From Albidovulum sp. (lineage in GTDB: Bacteria > Pseudomonadota > Alphaproteobacteria > Rhodobacterales > Rhodobacteraceae), in NCBI GenBank assembly GCA_030837785.1, contig JAUQYA010000095.1:1-23171 (forward strand): 23,171 bases of DNA. The letters are read 5' to 3'. The notes beneath the pieces are model-generated. The model was not told where the DNA came from. It made no database searches and saw only the letters and a list, made by a program, of their open reading frames with translations. A program made the position numbers and the translations under genes. Below, piece by piece: positions 1-9,315 of this stretch. Numbering within the stretch: position 1 is the stretch's first letter; each line of letters opens with the position of its first letter.

Positions 1-207
1 CTTGATGTTGACCTTGCAGCCCGAGGCCTCCTCGAACTTGGTCACCCAGTCATAGGCCTTGTCGGTCTCGCCGCGCTCGACGTAGCCCGGCCAGGCGACG
101 ATATCGAGCTGGCCTTCGCCCTCTCCCACCGCCGTCATCTGGGCCGAGGCGGCGCCGGCGCCGGCAAGCGCCAGGGCAGCCGTGGTCATCAGGAACCGTT
201 TCGTCAT
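1..207 (-). CDS. ABC transporter solute-binding protein, N-terminal part (spermidine/putrescine-type), truncated by window edge
   Basis: Only the first 69 codons are in the window. They start at an ATG (205-207, minus) preceded by a good ribosome binding site (AGGAGAGG, 8 nt or so upstream). Residues 1-22 form a typical Sec signal peptide: a basic MTKR start, an Ala/Leu-rich core and an Ala-Ser-Ala cleavage region. The mature start contains GEGEGQLDIVAWPGYVERG, which I recognise from Rhodobacterales periplasmic binding proteins of the polyamine (PotD/PotF-like) type. The protein should capture a small cationic or amine solute in the periplasm for an ABC importer encoded beyond the left edge. 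It lies 27 nt downstream of the SnoaL-like gene on the same strand, so the two are probably cotranscribed. The substrate cannot be deduced from this fragment. Confidence 0.8.
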   Translation of the reverse strand, partial: MTKRFLMTTAALALAGAGAASAQMTAVGEGEGQLDIVAWPGYVERGETDKAYDWVTKFEEASGCKVNIK

Positions 208-234
208 GTTGTTACCTCTCCTGTCGCGGGCCCG

Positions 235-723
235 TTACATCAGGCCCAGTTGCTTGTAGAAGCCGAGCGCGTCGTAATAGTCCGACTGGCGCACGATCTT
301 GCCGTCCTCGACGCGGAAGATCGACATGCCGTGGAAACTGAAGCTCTTGCCGGTGGCCTTGGTGCCATCGGCCCAGTCGCCGCTGTTGGTGCCGCCGAAG
401 GTCCATTCGAAGGCGACCGCCCCGTCGCTGACGATGGCATCGCCGTCGCGGGTCCAGACCGCATCGGGCGCGGCGTTGAGGAAGGCGTCGATCACCTGCG
501 TCTTGGCCGCGTCCCGGCCCTCGACCGGCGTGCCGACCGAGGCATCGTAATAGACGACCCCGTCGGCGAAATAGGCCGCCGCTGCGGCGCTGTCGTGGGC
601 GTTCCACGCGGCCAGGTAGCCATCCACGACCGAAAGCGCATCCTGCGCCGCGGCGGCGATGCCCCAGGCCACCGCGACCGGCAGCGCCAATACCCGAACC
701 ATACGCGAAACCGACATGTCCAT
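235..723 (-). CDS. Secreted SnoaL-like / NTF2-fold protein
   Basis: 162 residues. An N-terminal signal peptide (about residues 1-26, ending in a run of Ala before Gln-Asp) is followed by one NTF2-like alpha+beta barrel domain filling the rest. The pattern VVDGYLAAWNAHD...YFADGVVYYDAS...GRDAAKTQVIDAFLNA...MSIFRVEDGKIVRQSDYYD is characteristic of SnoaL-like proteins of the NTF2 superfamily: a helix with AWNAHD, the 'I-vDGKI' hairpin, and a final D-Y-Y-D. Members may be polyketide cyclases, ketosteroid-isomerase-like enzymes or simple ligand-binding proteins, so no reaction can be assigned. Secretion to the periplasm is unusual for the enzyme members and suggests a binding or accessory role. It precedes the solute-binding protein gene by 27 nt in the same direction, so it may assist the same transport system. 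A 123-bp gap separates it from the LysR gene upstream. Confidence 0.8.
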   Translation of the reverse strand: MDMSVSRMVRVLALPVAVAWGIAAAAQDALSVVDGYLAAWNAHDSAAAAAYFADGVVYYDASVGTPVEGRDAAKTQVIDAFLNAAPDAVWTRDGDAIVSDGAVAFEWTFGGTNSGDWADGTKATGKSFSFHGMSIFRVEDGKIVRQSDYYDALGFYKQLGLM

Positions 724-805
724 CTGCGATCCCCCCCGGATGGACGGATCGCGCCCCCCGCGCGCCCGTCACCTGAAACTGTGCGTCCCGGGACGATCAT
801 TCGCA

Positions 806-823
806 ATATCAAAAACCAGATAT
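806..823. promoter_or_regulatory. Imperfect palindrome with LysR-box character upstream of the SnoaL-like gene
   Basis: ATATC and GATAT arms are separated by 8 nt, forming an 18-bp inverted repeat in an unusually A/T-rich patch of a G/C-rich gap. LysR-type regulators bind interrupted dyads of roughly this shape (T-N11-A). The site lies 83-100 bp upstream of the SnoaL-like start and directly after the LysR gene. Short palindromes arise by chance, so this is only a candidate. Confidence 0.3.
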
Positions 824-846
824 GTCGAATCGGCGTAACCGATGGA

Positions 847-1749
847 TCAGCGCTCGGGAACCGCGCCCTGGGCCGAGCGCAGGAAGGCGCGCGCGACGGG
901 CGACAGGGGCGCGCCCTTCCGCCAGCAAAGCCCGACCTGCACCGAGGGCAGGTCGCCCGAGACGTCGCGGATCTCGATCCGGTCGCCTTCCAGCGACCAC
1001 GGGCGGTAGACCAGCGAGGGCAGGAGCGCCACGCCGGCGCCGGTGGCGACAAGGCTTCGCACCGCCTCGACCGAGCGGGTGCGGAAGGCGATGTCGGGCT
1101 TGACCGACAGCGCCGCCATCAGCCGCCGCGTGCTCTCCTCGATCTCGTCCACGGTCAGGAGGATCAGCGGCTCGCCGGCGAGCTGGTCGAGAGCGATCGC
1201 CTCGGCGTCGGTCAAGGGATGGCCGAGCGGCAGCCAGAGCCGGTAGGGCGAGACGAGGAGCGATTCGACATGCATCGCCGCCCGGTCGCGGATCGAGGAG
1301 GTCAGCATCACCGCCACGTCGAGCTCGCCCCCGATCAGCAGGTGCTGGAGATAGTCGCCGTTGTCCTCGATCGCCGACAGTTCCACCTGCGGCCAGGCGC
1401 GACGGAAGCGTGACAGGATGTCCGACAGCACATAGCCCGCGACAAGCGAGGTCACGCCCAGCGACAGCCGCCCCGCCATCGGGCCGGCATCTTCCTGAAA
1501 GGCCATGCGCGCGTTCGACACGTCGCCGAGAATCTGCGTCGCATGGCGCAGGAACAGCGAGCCCTTGTGCGTGAGGTCGAGCCCCCGCGCCCGGCGGTCG
1601 AACAGCGTCACGCCGAGATCGGCCTCGAGCGACTGGATCGCCTCGGTGACCGAGGACTGCGAAATCGACAACGCCCGCGCCGCGCCCGAGACGCTGCCGG
1701 TCTCGGCGGCCGCGACGAAGAACTGAAGCTGGCGTAACGTGAAGGCCAT
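847..1749 (-). CDS. LysR-family transcriptional regulator
   Basis: 300 residues, the usual LysR length. The N-terminal winged helix-turn-helix (about residues 3-62) has the classic pattern LRQLQFFVAAAETGSVSGAA...ISQSSVTEAIQSLEADLG..LFDR. A periplasmic-binding-protein-like effector domain follows (about 90-295), containing GRLSLGVTSL, the LLIGGELDVAV strand and VRSLVATGAGVALLPS. The ATG at 1749 is supported by GGAAAGGGG about 8 nt upstream. The gene diverges from the Na+/phosphate cotransporter gene, and the region between them carries a Pho box on this strand with a suitably placed TACAAT -10 element. LysR itself may therefore be under PhoB control. Its effector and targets are unknown; the divergent transporter or the downstream SnoaL/transport genes are the natural candidates. 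Confidence 0.93.
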   Translation of the reverse strand: MAFTLRQLQFFVAAAETGSVSGAARALSISQSSVTEAIQSLEADLGVTLFDRRARGLDLTHKGSLFLRHATQILGDVSNARMAFQEDAGPMAGRLSLGVTSLVAGYVLSDILSRFRRAWPQVELSAIEDNGDYLQHLLIGGELDVAVMLTSSIRDRAAMHVESLLVSPYRLWLPLGHPLTDAEAIALDQLAGEPLILLTVDEIEESTRRLMAALSVKPDIAFRTRSVEAVRSLVATGAGVALLPSLVYRPWSLEGDRIEIRDVSGDLPSVQVGLCWRKGAPLSPVARAFLRSAQGAVPER

Positions 1750-1830
1750 GCGCGCCCCTTTCCGCCATCTGGGACGCGAGCCGCGGCAGGGTCAATGGCC
1801 GTTGCGCGCCGGCGCGGGACGGGCAGACGG

Positions 1831-1862
1831 ATTGTAAATGTTTTATGACAGTTTTATGACAG
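1831..1862 (-). promoter_or_regulatory. Pho box (PhoB binding site) with -10 element, LysR / Na-Pi cotransporter divergent region
   Basis: Read on the minus strand, 1862-1845 is CTGTCATAAAACTGTCAT. This matches all 18 positions of the E. coli Pho box consensus CTGTCATAWAWCTGTCAY (two 7-bp direct repeats, 4-bp spacer). Eight nt further on the same strand is TACAAT (1836-1831), one base from a sigma-70 -10, which is the usual arrangement of a PhoB-activated promoter. In this reading the start would be near 1824, leaving a leader of about 75 nt before the LysR ATG. On the plus strand TTGTAA (1832-1837), a 17-nt spacer and TATGAC (1855-1860) form a possible promoter for the cotransporter that the same box would overlap. 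The site is clear; which gene it controls, and with which sign, is inference. Confidence 0.8.
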
Positions 1863-1893
1863 CGCGACTCAGATCCAGAACAGGACAGAACCG

Positions 1894-3558
1894 TTGGCCG
1901 AAACCTCCCCGCTCCTCTTCGTCCTCCACGTCGCCGGCGCCGCGGCGCTTCTCATCTGGTCGGTGCGGCTGGTCCGCACCGGAGTGGAACGCGGCTGGTC
2001 GGTGCCGCTCAGGCGGCTCCTCCGCCGGGGCGGGGAAAGCCGCATCCTTTCGGCCTTGGCGGGCCTTGCCGCCGCGGTGGGCCTGCAAAGCTCCACCGCC
2101 GTCGCCATCCTCACGACCAATTTCGTCGGCGCGGGAACACTTGCCGTCACCGCCGGGGTCGCCATCCTCCTGGGCGCCGATCTCGGCTCGGCGGTGGTCG
2201 CGCGCATCCTCCTGACCCGTGCCGACTGGCTGGTTCCGGTGCTGCTGGTGGCGGGCGTGGCGCTGTTCCTCAGGGCCCAGTCGCGCGAGTGGCGGATGGC
2301 GGGCCGGGTGCTGATCGGCCTTGCGCTCATCTTCGTTTCGCTCTCGATGATCCGGACGGCGACGGAACCCCTGTCCGGCAGCCGCGCGGTCGTGGCCGTC
2401 ATGTCCTATCTCGGCGGCGATCCGGTCACCGCCTTCGTCATCGGCGCGGCCTTTGCCTGGGCGGTGCTTTCGTCGGTGGCGGCGGTGCTTCTCTTCGTGA
2501 CGCTCGCCGCCGACGGCATCCTGCCGGTGTCGGCGGGTGTTGCGATGGTGCTCGGCGCCAACCTCGGCGGCACGATCACCGCCTGGATGCTCACCTCGCG
2601 CGCGGCCACCGACGGGCGCCGGGCCGTGATCTCCAATCTCGTGGTGCGCGGCGGTGGCGCGATCGTGGCGCTCTTTGCGCTTTCGGCTTTCGCGCCGCCC
2701 CTGGATCTGCTCGGGGATACCCCGGCCCAGCGCGTGATCAACATGCATCTCGCCTTCAACTTCGTGCTGGCGATCCTCGCGCTGCCCGCGATCCGCCCCC
2801 TCCTCGCCGTCGTGTCGCGCTGGGTGCGCGAGCCGAGCGAGGTGGCGAGCCTCGGTCGCACGAGCGCGCTCGACGATGCGGCCTTCGACCAGCCCGGCCG
2901 CGCGCTCGCCTGCGCCGCGCGCGAGATCCTGCAGATGGGCGAGGCGGTGGAGGCGATGCTGCGATCGGTCATCGGGCTTTATGCCGGCTGGAACGAAACG
3001 GTGGCCGAGGCAATCCGCGCCCGCGAGGCCGAGATCGACAAGATGCACATCAACATAAAGCTTTACCTGGCGAAATTGCAGCGCAACCTGAACGACGAGG
3101 ATGTGTCGAACCGCGCCCTGGAACTGGCCGACATGGCGGTGAACCTGGAAAGCGCGGGCAACGCCATCGCCGATACGATGCTCGCGCTCGCGCAGCGGCT
3201 CGACCGCAACGGGACCGTCTTTTCCGACACCGGCTGGCGCGAGATCCGCGACTTCCACGACCGGGTTCTGGCCAACACGCAGGCCGGGCTCAACGTCCTG
3301 ATGACGCTCAATCCCGACGCGGCGCGCGCGCTCGTCGAGGAAAAGGACCGCGTCCGCGACCTCGAACAGGCGTTGCAGCGGTCGCACCTCGACCGGCTGA
3401 AGATGGGGCTGAGCGAAAGCATCGAGACGTCGAACATCCACCAGGAAACGCTGCGCGCGCTGAAGCAGATCAATTCCGCGGTGACGATGATCGCCTACCC
3501 GATCCTCGCGGAGACGGGCGATCTGCTGTCGAGCCGGCTCGCCCGGTCGGGCGGCTGA
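1894..3558 (+). CDS. Na+/phosphate cotransporter family protein with C-terminal PhoU-like domain
   Basis: 554 residues from a TTG start. No in-frame ATG or GTG precedes the first membrane helix, and AGGACAG lies about 5 nt upstream. Two inverted Na_Pi_cotrans repeats (PF02690) make up residues about 10-325 with many hydrophobic helices. The first has GLQSSTAVAIL (QSST at 65-68) and GADLGSAV; the second has VLSSVAAVLL (191-200) and GANLGGTITAW. The C-terminal part (about 335-545) is soluble, helical and PhoU-like. This is the NptA/YjbB-like family: inner-membrane proteins linked to sodium-coupled phosphate movement (import in NptA, export suggested for YjbB). The second QSS motif has Leu in place of Gln. 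A Pho box 32 bp upstream supports a role in phosphate homeostasis. The gene ends 2 nt from the convergent kinase gene, leaving no room for a terminator. Confidence 0.92.
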   Translation: MAETSPLLFVLHVAGAAALLIWSVRLVRTGVERGWSVPLRRLLRRGGESRILSALAGLAAAVGLQSSTAVAILTTNFVGAGTLAVTAGVAILLGADLGSAVVARILLTRADWLVPVLLVAGVALFLRAQSREWRMAGRVLIGLALIFVSLSMIRTATEPLSGSRAVVAVMSYLGGDPVTAFVIGAAFAWAVLSSVAAVLLFVTLAADGILPVSAGVAMVLGANLGGTITAWMLTSRAATDGRRAVISNLVVRGGGAIVALFALSAFAPPLDLLGDTPAQRVINMHLAFNFVLAILALPAIRPLLAVVSRWVREPSEVASLGRTSALDDAAFDQPGRALACAAREILQMGEAVEAMLRSVIGLYAGWNETVAEAIRAREAEIDKMHINIKLYLAKLQRNLNDEDVSNRALELADMAVNLESAGNAIADTMLALAQRLDRNGTVFSDTGWREIRDFHDRVLANTQAGLNVLMTLNPDAARALVEEKDRVRDLEQALQRSHLDRLKMGLSESIETSNIHQETLRALKQINSAVTMIAYPILAETGDLLSSRLARSGG

Positions 3559-3560
3559 TC

Positions 3561-4456
<896 letters not shown>

Positions 4457-4460
<4 letters not shown>

Positions 4461-6865
4461 GCCTTCAGCCTTTCCATCTTCGCGTCATAAAGGCACCGCG
4501 GCCCCCGGGTCGCGGCATAGGGCTTGCCGAATGCCTCGATGGTGAAGCCCTGCCCGCCCGCGATCCCGACCGGAACATAGGCGAAGCCGATGGTCTTGCC
4601 GAGGTGGTGGCCGTAGCCCGCGCTGGTCAGCGAGGCCACGGGCCGTCCGTCATGAAGCACCGTCTCGCCCGACAGGAACGGGGCGAAGCCATCGACCGCG
4701 AGCGTCACCAGCCGCCGTTTCGGCGCGCCCTCGGCGGCCAGAGCGGCACGACCGGTGAAGTCGCCCTTGCCCATCGCCACGGCAAAGCCAAGGCCCGCCT
4801 CGGCGGGTGTCGTCTCGGGGGTGATGTCCGAGGACCAGTAGAGATAGCCCTTCTCCAGCCGGCAGCTCTCGATCGCCCGGTAGCCCGCGTCGCGCAGCCC
4901 GTAGGGAGCGCCGGCCGCCTTGAGCGTGTCGTAGACGTGGCCGGCGTATTCGGTGGGGATGTAAAGCTCCCACCCCAGTTCGCCGACATAGCCGACGCGC
5001 ACCGCGAAGGCGGGCGCATGGCCGACGCCGATCTCGCCTGCGGCAAGGAAGGGGAAGGCCTCGTTCGAGAGGTCGGCGTCGGTGACCGAGGCGAGCACAT
5101 CGCGCGCCCTCGGCCCGCAGATGTTGAGGACGGCAAGCGCATTGGTCACGTCGCGCAGCCTCAGCCCCTCGGGCAGCGCGCGCGTGATCCAGTTGCCGTC
5201 GCGCACGCCGAAGCCCGATCCGGTGACGATCAGGAAATCCTCCTCGCCGCGGTGCTGGATGGTCACGTCGGCCTCGATCCCGCCCCGCTCGTTCAGAAGC
5301 TGGGTATAGATCGCCCGGCCCGGCGCGCCGGAAACATCCGCCGCCGCGATCCGGTTCAGCGCCGCCTGCGCGCCGGGGCCGGAAAGCTCGAACTTCGAGA
5401 AGGAGGTCTGGTCGACCAGCACCACGCCCTCGCGGATCGCGCGCACCTCCGCGGCCACCGCCCCGTGCCAGCCGGGCTTGCCCTCGAAGCTCGGGGTGTC
5501 GGTGGCCGAGGGGTCGGAGGCGGTGAACCAGTTCGGCCGTTCCCAGCCGAAGCGCGAGCCGAAGACCGCGCCCGCGGCCTTCAGTGCCTCGTGCAGCGGC
5601 GACCGGCGCAGGCCGCGCCCCGCATGATGCTCCTCGCCCGGCCAGTGGACCTTGTAGTAGCCGGCATAGGCCTCGACCGCCCGGGCCGCGAGCCAGGAGG
5701 CCCGCGCATGCGGCGCCCCGAAGCGGCGCGCGTCGAACGGCCAGAGATCGAGCCCCGGGTCGCCCCTGAGGATCCAGTTCGCCATCGCCTCGCCCGCCCC
5801 GCCCGACGCGGCGATGCCGGCGGTGAACCCGCAGGCGAGATAGAAGTTGTCGAGGTCCGGGGCGAGGCCCATGATCGGCTCGCCATCCGCCGACACCGGG
5901 ATCGGGCCGTTGATCACGGTCCGGATGCCGATCTCGTTCAGGACCGGCAGGCGTTCGGCGGCGGGCAGCGCGAAAAGCTCCAGCCGCTCCATGTTCGCCG
6001 GGAAAAGTTCGCGCGCGAAGTCGAAGGGCGCCCACTGGTTCCACAGCGGGCGCGTCCCCTCCTCCCATCCGCCGATGGCCCAGGCCCCGCCGACATCGGG
6101 CTTGAGGTAGAAATTGTGATCCGGGTCGCGCAGCGTCGTCAGGGTGTCGGGGACATCGAGCCCCTTTTCGGTGACGAAATACTGGTGTTCCACCACGCCC
6201 GCCGCGACCGGCACCCCCGCCATCGCGCCGACCCGCCGCGCCCAGTAGCCCGCCGCGTTCACGACGATATCGGCCGAGACCGTGCCGTGATCGGTGACGA
6301 CGCCGAGCGCCCGGCGCCCCTTCACCGGAATCGCGGTGACGGTCACGCCCTCCTCGATCCTGACGCCGCCCTTCCGGGCGCCGGCGGCAAAGGCCATCGT
6401 CACCGCATAGGGGTCGATGTGGCCGTCGGTCGGAATCCAGGCGGCGCCGACAACGCCCTTCCGGTCGATATGGGGGAACATCGCCTTCGCCTCGCCGGGC
6501 GAGACCAGGTGCGCCTCGAAGCCGAAGCTTTTGGCCAGCTGGACCGACCGGCGAATCTCGCTCCAGCGCGCGTCCGATGCCGCAAGGCGAAGCGAGCCGA
6601 CCTTCTTCCAGTCGGTGGCCATGCCGGTTTCGCCGGCCAGCCGGTCGAAGACCGCGACCGAGTTCTGCATCAGCCGCGTCAGCGCCCGCTTGCCCCGCAA
6701 CTGCCCGACGAGCCCGGCCGCATGCCAGGTGGACCCGTGCGTGACCTGCGCCTTCTCCAGCACGAGCACGTCGGTTTCGCCCTGCTCGGCGAGGTGCCAA
6801 GCGATGGCGCAGCCGATCGCCCCGGCACCGATGATGACGATCCTTGCGTGACGATCGGCCTTCAT
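4457..6865 (-). CDS. FAD-dependent N-methyl amine dehydrogenase with folate-binding GcvT domain (dimethylglycine/sarcosine dehydrogenase-like), copy 2
   Basis: 802 residues, close to the usual length for bacterial dimethylglycine/sarcosine dehydrogenases. Domains in order: DAO-type FAD oxidoreductase (about 8-365) with the Rossmann motif GAGAIG (13-18); a central FAO_M linker (about 368-425); GcvT folate-binding domain (about 430-700) including GYVGELGWELYIP; GcvT C-terminal barrel (about 710-795). HGSTWHAAGL carries His48, at the position where family members attach FAD covalently. The expected reaction is oxidation of an N-methyl group to an iminium, with the one-carbon unit transferred to tetrahydrofolate as 5,10-methylene-THF. 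The gene overlaps both neighbours by ATGA (6862-6865 and 4457-4460). It is paralogous to the upstream flavoprotein, and the pair may perform successive demethylations. Which methylamine each uses cannot be read from sequence. Confidence 0.9.
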
Positions 6866-9315
6866 GCCTTCACCTTCAGGTTTTCGGGGTCGTAAAGCGG
6901 CCGGAGCGCGATTTGCGCCGGGAAGCGTTCATTGGCGACGACCAGTTCGTAGGCCCCCGAGGCAAGGTAGTCGTCGCTGACCCCCTCGGAGTTTCGCACG
7001 TAGCCATAGCCGATGGAGTGTCCGACGGTGTAACCGTAGCCGCCCGAGGTCAGATAGCCGACCGGCTGCCCGTTCCTCAGGATCGTCTCGCGCCCGACCA
7101 GAACGGCTTCCGGATCGGCGATGGTGAAGCAAGCGAGGCGCTTCGCCAGCGGCCTGCCCGCCTGGGCCTGAAGCGCCGCGCGTCCGATGAAGTCGGTGTT
7201 CGACCCCAGCTTGACCGCCCAGCCGAGCTCCGCCTCGAACGGCGTGTCGTTTGGCGTGATGTCCGAGGACCAGGCGCGATAGCCTTTCTCGAGCCTGAGA
7301 GATTCGAGCGCGCGGTAGCCGATCGGACGGATGCCCTCGGGCGCCCCCGCCGCCATCAGCGCGTCGAAGACCGCGCCGGTGGCGTCAAGCGGCACATGCA
7401 GTTCCCAGCCAAGCTCGCCCACATAGGTCACGCGCAGCGCCCGCACCTCGGCGCCGGCGATGGTGATCTCTCGGACATGGCCGAAGGGGAAGGCGGCATT
7501 CGACACATCCGCGGGCGTGACCTTCGCCAGCACCTCCCGTGCCTTCGGCCCCATCAGCGACAGCACCCCCCAGTCCTCGGTGATGTCGCGGATCGCCACA
7601 TCGCCCGCGGGAAGGTGCTCGGCGATCCAGGCCGCGTCATGGGTGCGGAAGCCGGTGCCGGTGACGATGTAGAAGCGGTCCCCCCCCTGCTTGTCTGGGG
7701 CAAGCCGCGCCACCGTCAGGTCGCATTCGATGCCGCCGCGGCTGTTCAGAAGCTGGGTATAGGTCAGCCGTCCCGGCGCGCGATCCACCCGGTTGGCGCA
7801 GACATGTTCCAGCGCGCGCGCCGCGTCGCGCCCGGTCACCTCGTATTTGGCAAAGGACGACTGGTCGAAGACGCCCACCGCCTCGCGCACATGGGCGTGC
7901 TCCTCTCCGACATGGGGGAACCAGTTCTGCCGGCCCATCGAATAGAGGTCGCGCGGCTCCACGCCTTCGGGCGCGAACCAGTTCGGCCGCTCCCAGCCGA
8001 GCTTCGACCCGAAGACGGCGCGGCGGCGCTTGAGACGCTCGTAGAGCGGCGAGACGATGCGCGGCCGGCCGCTTTCGTATTCCTCGTGCGGGAAGCCCAC
8101 GGTGTAGTGCTTGCCATAGGCCTCGAGCGTGCGGTCGCAGACCCAGCGCCGGTCGCGGTGCATCTCAGCAAAGCGCCGGATGTCGACCGTCCAGAGGTCC
8201 AGGGGCGCCTCGCCGTTGATCACCCAGTCGGCCAGCACCCAGCCCGCCCCGCCCCCCGACGCGATGCCGAAGGCGTTGAAGCCCGCGCCGACGAACATGT
8301 TGGCGCATTCCGGCGCGGCGCCGAGGATGAAGTTGCCGTCCGGCGTGAAGCTTTCCGGCCCGTTGATCATCTGCTTGACGCCCGCCCCGGCCAGCGCCGG
8401 AACCCGGGCGATGGCCTGGCCCATGTGCTGCTCGAAATGGTCGAAATCGTCGTCGAAGAGCCGGAATTCCCAGTCGTCGGGCACGTCGCCGGTTGTCCAT
8501 GCCTGCGGGTTCGGCTCGTAGCCGCCCATCACCAGGCCGCCGACCTCCTCCTTGAAATAGGTCCGCCGGTCGGGATCGCGGAGCGTCGGCGCGTCCGCGG
8601 CCAGCCCCTCGACCCTCTCGGTGACGATGTACTGGTGCTTCACCGGCTGGAGTGGCACGTTGATCCCCGCCAGGGCGCCGACCTGCCGGGCCCATTGGCC
8701 GGCGCAGTTGACGACCGCCTCGCAGGCGATCTCTCCGCCGCTCGTCTTCACACTGACGATGCGGTCGCCCGTCATGCCGAAGCCGGTGACCCGCACGCCC
8801 TCGACGATCTTCGCTCCGTGCATCCGCGCACCCTTCGCGAGCGACTGGGTGATGTCGGAGGGCGAGGCCTGCCCGTCGGTCGGCAGCCAGCTTGCCCCCA
8901 CCAGATCGGAGACCTCCATCAGCGGCCACATCCGCTTGACCTCCGCCGGAGAGATCAGGTGCATCTCCATCCCGAAGCTCCGCGCCGTGGTGGCGAGCCG
9001 GCGGTAGTCCGTCCAGCGGTCCGCGTTGGTGGCGAGCCTGAGGCAGCCGGTCATCTTCCAGCCGGTCTCGAGCCCGGTCTCGGCTGCAAGCCCCTTGTAG
9101 AGATCGACCGAATACTTCAGCACCCGCGTGACCCCGGCCGAAGAGCGCAGCTGCCCCACCAGCCCCGCCGCGTGCCAGGTGGAGCCGGAGGTGAGCCGGC
9201 CCTGTTCCAGAAGCACCACATCCGCCCGGTGGTCGCGCGCCAGATGGTAGGCGGTGGAACAGCCGATGATGCCCCCGCCGATGACGACGATCTGGGCGTG
9301 GGAAGGAAGCGTCAT
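6862..9315 (-). CDS. FAD-dependent N-methyl amine dehydrogenase with folate-binding GcvT domain (dimethylglycine/sarcosine dehydrogenase-like), copy 1
   Basis: 817 residues from the ATG at 9315. The reading frame is open further upstream, but MTLPSHAQIVVIGGGIIG is the natural family start and its ATG overlaps the kinase A stop as ATGA. Domains: FAD/DAO domain (about 7-370) with GGGIIG (13-18) and the predicted covalent-FAD His48 in SGSTWHAAGL; FAO_M (about 373-435); GcvT folate-binding domain (about 440-715) with YVGELGWELHVP; GcvT C-terminal domain (about 725-815). The same chemistry as copy 2 is expected: N-demethylation coupled to tetrahydrofolate and an electron acceptor. FNAFGIASGGGAGWVLADW is also typical. 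It sits between a kinase and its paralogue in an operon headed by a betaine-type importer, so an imported quaternary amine or its breakdown product is the probable substrate. The two copies differ in length and local sequence, so this is not a recent duplication. Confidence 0.9.
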   Translation of the reverse strand: MTLPSHAQIVVIGGGIIGCSTAYHLARDHRADVVLLEQGRLTSGSTWHAAGLVGQLRSSAGVTRVLKYSVDLYKGLAAETGLETGWKMTGCLRLATNADRWTDYRRLATTARSFGMEMHLISPAEVKRMWPLMEVSDLVGASWLPTDGQASPSDITQSLAKGARMHGAKIVEGVRVTGFGMTGDRIVSVKTSGGEIACEAVVNCAGQWARQVGALAGINVPLQPVKHQYIVTERVEGLAADAPTLRDPDRRTYFKEEVGGLVMGGYEPNPQAWTTGDVPDDWEFRLFDDDFDHFEQHMGQAIARVPALAGAGVKQMINGPESFTPDGNFILGAAPECANMFVGAGFNAFGIASGGGAGWVLADWVINGEAPLDLWTVDIRRFAEMHRDRRWVCDRTLEAYGKHYTVGFPHEEYESGRPRIVSPLYERLKRRRAVFGSKLGWERPNWFAPEGVEPRDLYSMGRQNWFPHVGEEHAHVREAVGVFDQSSFAKYEVTGRDAARALEHVCANRVDRAPGRLTYTQLLNSRGGIECDLTVARLAPDKQGGDRFYIVTGTGFRTHDAAWIAEHLPAGDVAIRDITEDWGVLSLMGPKAREVLAKVTPADVSNAAFPFGHVREITIAGAEVRALRVTYVGELGWELHVPLDATGAVFDALMAAGAPEGIRPIGYRALESLRLEKGYRAWSSDITPNDTPFEAELGWAVKLGSNTDFIGRAALQAQAGRPLAKRLACFTIADPEAVLVGRETILRNGQPVGYLTSGGYGYTVGHSIGYGYVRNSEGVSDDYLASGAYELVVANERFPAQIALRPLYDPENLKVKA

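Noticed and set aside
1845..1862. The duplicated TTTTATGACAG as a simple tandem repeat or slippage product
   Set aside because: Read on the other strand it is exactly the two-half-site Pho box with correct spacing, located beside a phosphate transporter, so a regulatory reading is better.
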